From Maniola hyperantus (lineage: Eukaryota; Arthropoda; Insecta; Lepidoptera; Nymphalidae): a stretch of 64,000 nucleotides of DNA. A program made the position numbers and the translations under genes. The notes under the pieces were generated by a model. That model saw only the letters and a program-made list of their open reading frames with translations. It was not told the DNA's origin and ran no database searches. Location: positions 15,175,891 to 15,239,890 of the forward strand of contig NC_048546.1 in assembly GCF_902806685.2 (NCBI RefSeq), in the 5' to 3' direction. Positions 23,601-32,600 of this stretch are shown piece by piece. Numbering within the stretch: position 1 is the first letter of the stretch; the number at the start of each line of letters is the position of its first letter.

Positions 23601-26600
23601 TCGTCAATATGGTCGAGACTCGTTTGTACCGATTGCACCGTGAGGTGCAAGCAGAAAATGGGGTGCAAGCGATTTTTAACCTTATTGACATATTTCAGAA
23701 AACAACATTTAAGCACCCTATGAATGATACTGAGCAAGAATATGTCAAAAAAGAACTTTCTCATAACTAACAATAAGGTCGAGAATCGCTTGCACTTTTT
23801 CTACTTGTTTCACCCCTACCGAACCATATAAAAATTCTACCACCTTAAAAACGGGCTGAATTGAGAACCACCTCCTTTTTGGAAGTCGGTTAAAAAACAA
23901 GGTCTGGGAGGTGTCGGAGGAGGATACTTAAAATTTTTTTTTTTATTTTTACAAAAAAAAAATCAACAAGTAAGTACATGTACAACTTTGTACAAGTGCT
24001 ATCTCTTACGATACCTTCGTGTATGAGTCCGACTTGAACTTGATCGATTTTTAAAATATTAGAGTAATAATGAAGTAATAAATGTAGAGATAGTACATAT
24101 GTACTTGTAGGTAGGTACCTCTACCTAAATACACAAAATTCAACAAACCGCGAGCAACGAGTAGCCCGCGCATGACGTAAGCTATCGCGACGTTGCCGCA
24201 GCGACGGTGTACCTATAGTTGCGACTTGCGGCTATCTCTTTCATACGGGTTAATCAGCAATATTTAAAGATTAACCTTATCGAAATACGGCTGACCCCGT
24301 ATAACGGTTAATCAAACAAAGGGGTTTCACGTCTAACCGGTTAACCTTTTAAGCGGATTAATCGGTCCTTGAATTTTTGGGATATGATTTACGTAAATAT
24401 ATATTTTATTGAGTCTATTATTAGGTGGTTTTAGATGTTATTATACAATTTACAACATTTTTTTATAATTTTTTATATCATTTATTCCATTGAACCATCG
24501 ACCAACAATGTTAGACACCTTTTCAAAGTTACCCGTAGATATTGTACCAACTCTGTTGGTGATTTTTTTGCCCCCACTATTTATCCATACTAATATTATA
24601 AATGCGAAAGTGTGTCTGTCTGTCTGACTGTCTGCTAGCTTTTCACGGCTCAACCGTTCAACCGATTTTGACCAAATTTGGTACAAATATAGCTTGCATC
24701 CCGGGGAAGGACATGGGCTACTTTTTATCCCGGAAAAATGAAGAGTTCCCACAGGATTTTTAAAAACTTAAATCCACGCGGACGAAGTCGCGGGCATCAT
24801 CTAGTTTTTCATAAAAATCTGGTAGCACTGTAAACGTCAAAAAATGTTGTTTAATTAAAAATTTGACTATATAGGTATCAAGTGTATCATATGAATGGGC
24901 TTCAGTAGCACAGCGCAGCGGTACCTACCTTCGTGCGCGGGGTAGAGCGCGCGGTACCTACCTTCGTGCGCGGGGTAGAGCGCGAGCAGGCGCCGCAGCT
25001 CGTGCTTGCTGTAGGCGGCGCGGTACCTACCTTCGTGCGCGGGGTAGAGCGCGAGCAGGCGCCGCAGCTCGTGCTTGCTGTAGGCGGCGCGGTACCTACC
25101 TTCGTGCGCGGGGTAGAGCGCGAGCAGGCGCCGCAGCTCGTGCTTGCTGTAGGCGGCGCGGTACCTACCTTCGTGCGCGGGGTAGAGCGCGAGCAGGCGC
25201 CGCAGCTCGTGCTTGCTGTAGGCGGCGCGGTACCTACCTTCGTGCGCGGGGTAGAGCGCGAGCAGGCGCCGCAGCTCGTGCTTGCTGTAGGCGGCGCGGT
25301 ACCTACCTTCGTGCGCGGGGTAGAGCGCGAGCAGGCGCCGCAGCTCGTGCTTGCTGTAGGCGGCGCGGTACCTACCTTCGTGCGCGGGGTAGAGCGCGAG
25401 CAGGCGCCGCAGCTCGTGCTTGCTGTAGGCGGCGCGGTACCTACCTTCGTGCGCGGGGTAGAGCGCGAGCAGGCGCCGCAGCTCGTGCTTGCTGTAGGCG
25501 GCGCGGTACCTACCTTCGTGCGCGGGGTAGAGCGCGAGCAGGCGCCGCAGCTCGTGCTTGCTGTAGGCGGCGCGGTACCTACCTTCGTGCGCGGGGTAGA
25601 GCGCGAGCAGGCGCCGCAGCTCGTGCTTGCTGTAGGCGGCGCGGTACCTACCTTCGTGCGCGGGGTAGAGCGCGAGCAGGCGCCGCAGCTCGTGCTTGCT
25701 GTAGGCGGCGCGGTACCTACCTTCGTGCGCGGGGTAGAGCGCGAGCAGGCGCCGCAGCTCGTGCTTGCTGTAGGCGGCGCGGTACCTACCTTCGTGCGCG
25801 GGGTAGAGCGCGAGCAGGCGCCGCAGCTCGTGCTTGCTGTAGGCGGCGCGGTACCCACCTTCGTGCGCGGGGTAGAGCGCGAGCAGGCGCCGCAGCTCGT
25901 GCTTGCTGTAGGCGGCGCGGTACCTACCTTCGTGCGCGGGGTAGAGCGCGAGCAGGCGCCGCAGCTCGTGCTTGCTGTAGGCGGCGCGGTACCTACCTTC
26001 GTGCGCGGGGTAGAGCGCGAGCAGGCGCCGCAGCTCGTGCTTGCTGTAGGCGGCGCGGTACCTACCTTCGTGCGCGGGGTAGAGCGCGAGCAGGCGCCGC
26101 AGCTCGTGCTTGCTGTAGGCGGCGCGGTACCTACCTTCGTGCGCGGGGTAGAGCGCGAGCAGGCGCCGCAGCTCGTGCTTGCTGTAGGCGGCGCGGTACC
26201 TACCTTCGTGCGCGGGGTAGAGCGCGAGCAGGCGCCGCAGCTCGTGCTTGCTGTAGGCGGCGCGGTACCTACCTTCGTGCGCGGGGTAGAGCGCGAGCAG
26301 GCGCCGCAGCTCGTGCTTGCTGTAGGCGGCGCGGTACCTACCTTCGTGCGCGGGGTAGAGCGCGAGCAGGCGCCGCAGCTCGTGCTTGCTGTAGGCGGCG
26401 CGGTACCTACCTTCGTGCGCGGGGTAGAGCGCGAGCAGGCGCCGCAGCTCGTGCTTGCTGTAGGCGGCGCGGTACCCTACCTTCGTGCGCGGGGTAGAGC
26501 GCGAGCAGGCGCCGCAGCTCGTGCTTGCTGTAGGCGGCGCGGTACCTACCTTCGTGCGCGGGGTAGAGCGCGAGCAGGCGCCGCAGCTCGTGCTTGCTGT

Positions 26601-29600
26601 AGGCGGCGCGGTACCTACCTTCGTGCGCGGGGTAGAGCGCGAGCAGGCGCCGCAGCTCGTGCTTGCTGTAGGCGGCGCGGTACCTACCTTCGTGCGCGGG
26701 GTAGAGCGCGAGCAGGCGCCGCAGCTCGTGCTTGCTGTAGGCGGCGCGGTAGCACACCTCGTGCTCGCGCACGCCGGCCGCCACCGCCTCGGCCACGCCC
26801 TCGAAGAACGTGGTGAGCTTCTCCAGCGGGCGCCCGAACTGCTGCGTGACGTAGGCGCGCAGCGCGTCCGCGTAGCGCGCGCGCGCGTCGCGGCGCAGCG
26901 CGTCCAGCGCGGGCACGCGCAGCGCGCTCACGCACGCGTGCAGGCGGTGGTAGTTCTCCAGCTGCAGCACGGCGCGCGGCGTGCGCGGGTGCGCGGCCGT
27001 GGCGATGGCGCGCAGCTGCGCCGCGCCCAGCGCCAGGTACCAGCGGTCCAGGTCGGCGCGGCGGCCGCGCGCGAAGATGGCCTCGCACACGGCGCTCAGC
27101 TGCTCCAGCTCCGGGATGAAGCTCAGGATGCCGCACTTGGGCTTGCGCGCCGCCTGCCGACATCGGTTGGGTTAGGTTAGGTTGGACACTGCCCGCCGAG
27201 GCCACCGGCACCACCAGCACCACCAGCACCACCAGCACCACCAGCACCAGCACGCACCTGCTTGACGGCGTCGGGCAGCGCGGCGAGGCGCTCGGCCACG
27301 ACGCGGTCGGCGCCGCGCTTGGCGGCCACCGCCACGGCCGCCAGCGCCGCGCGCGCCCAGCGCGCCTCGCCCGCGCCCGCCTCCGCCTCAGCCTCGCCGC
27401 CGCGCAGCACGCGCCGCCCCACGCACGCCAGCGCGCGCATCGCCCCGCTGCGAACGTATGACAATCGGGAGTTGGGAGAACATTATGTTGGAATGTTTAA
27501 GAGAAGACTCGTTCGACTCACTAAGGCTCGTGCTTCTCGATGTGCTGCACGAGCGCGACCAGCTCCTGCTCCAGCGCGGGGAACAGCTCGGCGCGCAGGC
27601 GGCGCGCGGCGTCCGACGCGCGCCGCGCCTCCGCGCCGCCGCCCGACGCGCCCGATGCGCCCGACCCGCCCGACCCGCCGCCGCCCTCGCCCTGCCGGCA
27701 CGACCAACTCACACTGATAAATCTCATATTTTTATCATTCGCAATCATAGATGGCGTTATATGCCGCAATTATATTATTATGCATAACAGAGATAGCACC
27801 GTTGCTATGCTTGCATCTTTTATTCGCGTGAATGGGACATAAATAGGGGTATATGTGCATTTCCTTCTTCCCTGTACGCAACCCCATATATGTCCGTTCC
27901 TTCCTACATCCTAACTTGTATGCAAGAAGTACCAGTCGGTGCAAACACTTCGCCGTGAAGACATGGCCGCGCTGTGACACGGCGTGCGCAGTGCCAACTG
28001 CCAACGTGCGCAGTGCCAACTGCCAACGTGCGCAGTGCCAACTGCCAACGTGCGCAGTGCCAACTGCCAACGTGCGCAGTGCCAACTGCCAACGTGCGCA
28101 GTGCCAACTGCCAACGTACGCAGTGCCAACTGCCAACGTGCGCAGTGCCAACTGCCAACGTGCGCAGTGCCAACTGCCAACGTGCGCAGTGCTAACTGCC
28201 AACGTGCGCAGTGCCAACTGCCAACGTGTTTGTGCAAAATAAAATAACCTTAATTCGATAATCGTGCGCATAAAATAAGCCAAAAATCATCAAACCCAAG
28301 ACCTGATCAGGAAGAAATTCACAACTTCATCAAACTGAGTTTATCCTGTGTTCTTGAGACGTCCCATTTTCCTAGCTGTTCCTTGTTTTGAATGCTACTT
28401 ATTTTCGGGGGAAAATAAATTTAAACCGCTTCAATCTACAGTCCACTTTTAAAGTTAAATAAATATCGAAATAAGTCCTACCGCTTCAAATATGGTCGAA
28501 TTCCGTTTCCTCCATAATTAATTTTTGAAGTTTACCACACACAATATAATACAAATGTGCACTTATCAATCTGTTTATCGCAAGAACACCGCAAGACACA
28601 AATAACTAATTATTTAGCAGTTATGCTCCGCCTTCCTCATCCACCCACTTCCCGCTATCTTCTTAAGGTCGTCAGTCCAGCGGGTTGGAGGTCGTCCCAC
28701 ACTGCGCTTGCTGATACACGGTCTCCACTCCAGAACACGTCTGATTATGATTATGATTACGAAAAAAGTAAGGCATCAAAAAAAATCGTCTCCATACAAA
28801 ATTGATTTTAAATTTTTAACAGAATACTGGAACTTTTTTATCACACCTTGTATGTATGTCATCATGATCAACCCATCACCGGCTTACTACATAGCACGGG
28901 TCTCCTCTCAGAGTGAGAAGGGTTTTGGCCATAGTCTACCATGCTGGTCATGTGTGGATTGGTAGAGTTCACACACCTTTGAGAACATTAAGGAGAACTC
29001 TCAGGGATGCAGGTTTCCTCAATCCTCACGATGTTTTCCTTCACCGTTAAAGCAAGTGATATTTAATTAATTAAAACGCACATAACTCCGAAAAGTAAGA
29101 GGTGGGTGCCCGGGATCGAACCCCTGACCTCCGATTAGAAGGCGGACATCCTAACCACTAGGCTATTACAGCTTTGTATGTGAATAAAACCCGTAGTTGG
29201 CAGAAGACATTTATTTGGTAAAATTCAATTTAATATACACTACTGTAAGCTGTTCGATCATAAGTAATAACTCGATGTAAAGTCAAACAGCGCCATCTAG
29301 TAAGTGAGAAGGTAGTTTTTTTTTACAATACTTTATCGTTCACAATAGGCTACTTGACTCATATCTAATTTCGTCCAATAAATGATTATTTATTATAGTA
29401 TTTTGCTTAAGACAACGAAATATATCAATAACAATTATTAAAAACGCAGGATGGATATATAAATCCAATTTAAAAAAATACAATTTTTATTTTTATTTGA
29501 AACGCAGAAAACGCTGTCAGCCATGATGTGACGTCATTCTTCTTCTTCTTCTCTTAATATATGGCTTTTTCCAGTGCCATGTCAGCACAATGCACTTTGC

Positions 29601-32600
29601 CAGTCTCAAGTAGCTTGAAGGAGACACAGAGGAGATTGGCCGGTAAAAATGTGCAGTTAAGATCTTAAACTGTTTACTGTAATAGAAGGGTTAATTTATT
29701 GTTAGTACCATAATATAACTATTACATATAATATTACAACTGGGATCACATAGACAGACACACACATGGGAAGGTCAACAGAGAGACATAGATACACAAA
29801 TTATAGCTTTAGTTTGTTAATTTTAAAAAATTTACATAGATACTTAATATAAGGACTATACACTAACATTAAAACACATTCAACATTTAGAGGGCGGGGA
29901 ATTTTAGGAGGGAGGATATCGTAAAGTTTAAAGGGGAGTTTGGGACAGGAGAAGAGTATGTGGGAGGCTGATCCTTCGTCTAGACCACATTCACACAGGG
30001 AGTTGTCACGCACTCTTAATTTTGACAAGTGGACAGGGGTGGTGACGTCATTAAATATGTAAACAAAGAAATGTCATTCCTATGTCACGCGGGGACTAAC
30101 GTAGTATCCATATATATAAAATTTAGAGTCCTGACTAACTTATATATCAACGCACAGCCTAAACATCTAAACAGCTGGGCCTAGATACATGAAATTTGGT
30201 GAGTGTGTTCTTTGTAGGTAAAGAGAAGGTATCCACTAGGAAAGGATTTTTTGAAATTCCACCTCTGAGTGGGTTAAATGGAGGTTTGAAATTTATGAAG
30301 TCCACGCGGGCGAAGTCACGAGCATAAGCTAGTTTTTATATATTTCTAAAAACTCATAGTAAACGTAAAAAAATATCGTTTTCTCTTTATAAATTGAATA
30401 AGTTATTAAGTAAGACTTACAACAAAGTGATCTTTGCAAAAATAAATTTGGGTTGAAGTCGTTAGTCATATAGGATCCCTTTAAGCAAGTCTTTGCGTGT
30501 TACGTATATTTATTTCACTGGGCACTCTAATCCACAACTTTCCTGTGGTCTTTATCGATGCGTTTTTTACATTCTCGGATGATGCAATAACGATAATTAC
30601 TATATTTTTCATGTAAACTAGTATAGAAGTCATGTTTATTAAACTTTGGTAGGTTATGCTCAGTATATATAATGTACTCTGTGGTTATGCTGTTGTTTAC
30701 AAATGCATGACGTCAGAGCACAGATAATCTATCGGCCAAACATGGCCGACAGTGTTTTCACCTGTCTAAGAAAAATATTTTTTTAAATTAAAGTTTTACG
30801 GTTTTTAGGGCGCAAAAAAATATAGTGTTAATTTTTTTGATATAATAGGACAAATATTAACCATTTAAGACCAACTTAAAAAAATTGTCAAGTAGCCTAT
30901 TGGACAGTATGTATGATGTGGATAAAACTCAAAGGTTTCCTTTCAGAAAAATTAAGAAACATCATGAATATGAAAAATTAACCGAAGTACCCCTAATTAT
31001 GTCGAAAACTATCAATCATAGAATATATCTTGACCCTGGGCCCTTTGGTGAGCGTGAAAATAAATGACCACCGAATTAAAATTTTACCCATACAAAACAC
31101 TATCGCTCTCAAAAACTATGTACCTAAGTAAAAAATACTTAAAACCTTGGACCCTTAGTGAATTGGAGAGTAAAAGATAGCCACTGAACAAAGAAAAAAA
31201 TTGCCTCTCACAAAACTATCAGATAAAACACTCAAAATGATCAGATAAAAGTTGTTGTACCTACTGAAGCCTCGGACCCTTTGGTGAAATGGTGAATAAT
31301 AGATGCCCACCATATTACAATAAATATGTTGGAGAACAAGAGGATGGCCGACATCAGCAAAGAGCAAAGTGTTTACAATTAAATGGCGGCGAGCCTACAA
31401 ATACTTAAGCCTCGGACCCTTTGGTGAAATGGTGAATAATAGATGCCCACCATATTACAATAAATATGTTGGAGAACAAGAGGATGGCCGACATCAGCAA
31501 AGAGCAAAGTGTTTACAATTAAATGGCGGCGAGCCTACAAATACTTAAGCCTCGGACCCTTTGGTGAAATGGTGAATAATAGATGGCCCATATAAAAAAT
31601 AATTTCCTACACAAAAGAAAATAAAATTGAGCAGTCTTTAGTAAGTTTTGTGTTGAATTTGTTCTTCAAACTGATTTTTCTTTTAAAGGTTTTAAAGGCA
31701 ATTTGCAGCCCAAATAGACCATAGTCTGTGCTAGGAAAACATTCAGTTCCACTCACCTTCGCGTCCACGTCGAGGCCGAAGAAGTGCGTGCAGAAATCCT
31801 GCTCGGCGTTGCACACGCTCTCCACCAGCGTCAGCACCTCGTCCAGCAGCGGGTCCACGCGCTCCGGCGCCGCGTGCGCCAGCTCCTGCTTGGCGCGCTC
31901 GGCCGCCGCGCGCACGTCGCGCTCGTGCACGCGCGCCCACGCGCCGCAGTACACGCGCAGCAGCGCCGCGTACGCCTTGTCGTCCGTGCACTTGAGCCAG
32001 CGCATGAAGGGCGCGTAGGGCGCCAGCTCGGCGTGGTGCGCACGCGCGCGCGGCGTCGCCGTGGCCTCGTTGCCGAGGTGGATGAGCGCGTTGTTGAGGT
32101 GCCGCGCCAGCGCCGCCGCCAGCGCGTCGCGCGCGCGCGCCAAGCGCCGCAACCGCTCGCGCACGGCGCCCAGCCGCAGCCGCGCCTCGCCCGCGCGCGC
32201 CGCGTCCAGCGCGCCGCGCAGCGCCTCCGCCGCCGCCAGCGCGCGCGCGCGCCCCTCCGCCGTGCCCAGCGAGATCTGACACAGAGTACGACGTGCATAC
32301 ATGATCGCTCCCTCCGCGACCGCCGCGACGACGCAGCGCACTCACCTCGGGCAGCGCGTCCAGGTCCTGCAGCGCGGGGTTGTCGAGCCAGTCGTACATG
32401 TCCGCGAGCTCCGCGAGCAGCGAGCGCGCCGCTGCGTCCGCGCGCGCCGCGCCCGAGCGCGCGTGCAGAGCCGCCGGCGCCGCACGCGTCAGCGCCTCGA
32501 GCCGCGCCAGCCGCGCCGACAGCGCGCCGCTCGCCGCGCCGCCCGCTGCGACCACACACAGTTACAGTCGGATCGCAGTCCACCTCGCGGCGACGGCGCG

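Larger units (their letters stand above)
21345..24374. mobile_element. hAT-like non-autonomous DNA element carrying nested elements
   Basis: It starts CAGGGACCGA and ends TCGGTCCTTG, inverted copies of each other with one mismatch. The flanks TTTTGGG (left) and TTTTTGGG (right) look like an 8-bp target duplication. Subterminal stretches repeat GGGTTAA/TTAACCC motifs. A CAG-starting TIR and an 8-bp duplication are hAT features. It contains no transposase, but holds a small MITE (21705-21850), a retroelement tail (22010-22245) and a fold-back element (22314-23540). Confidence 0.6.
19670..24870 (+). mobile_element. dispersed element B copy broken by several later insertions
   Basis: Left part 19670-19848, middle part about 21227-21344 and right part about 24376-24589 plus 24807-24870 line up with the uninterrupted copy at 34730-35290. 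The gaps are filled by element C (19849-21226), a hAT-like element (21345-24374) and a short retroelement tail (24590-24806). All of it lies in the EXOC1 intron between exons 26688 and 18890. Element B itself has no ORF that I recognise. Confidence 0.72.

Noticed and set aside
24933..27180. Plus-strand 627-codon frame antisense to EXOC1
   Set aside because: It mirrors the 69-bp array and GC-rich exons. The minus strand has the conserved Sec3 sequence and proper splice sites.
29101..29172. Functional tRNA-Arg gene on the minus strand
   Set aside because: A and B boxes are present, but the acceptor stem does not pair and the sequence continues into a SINE body.
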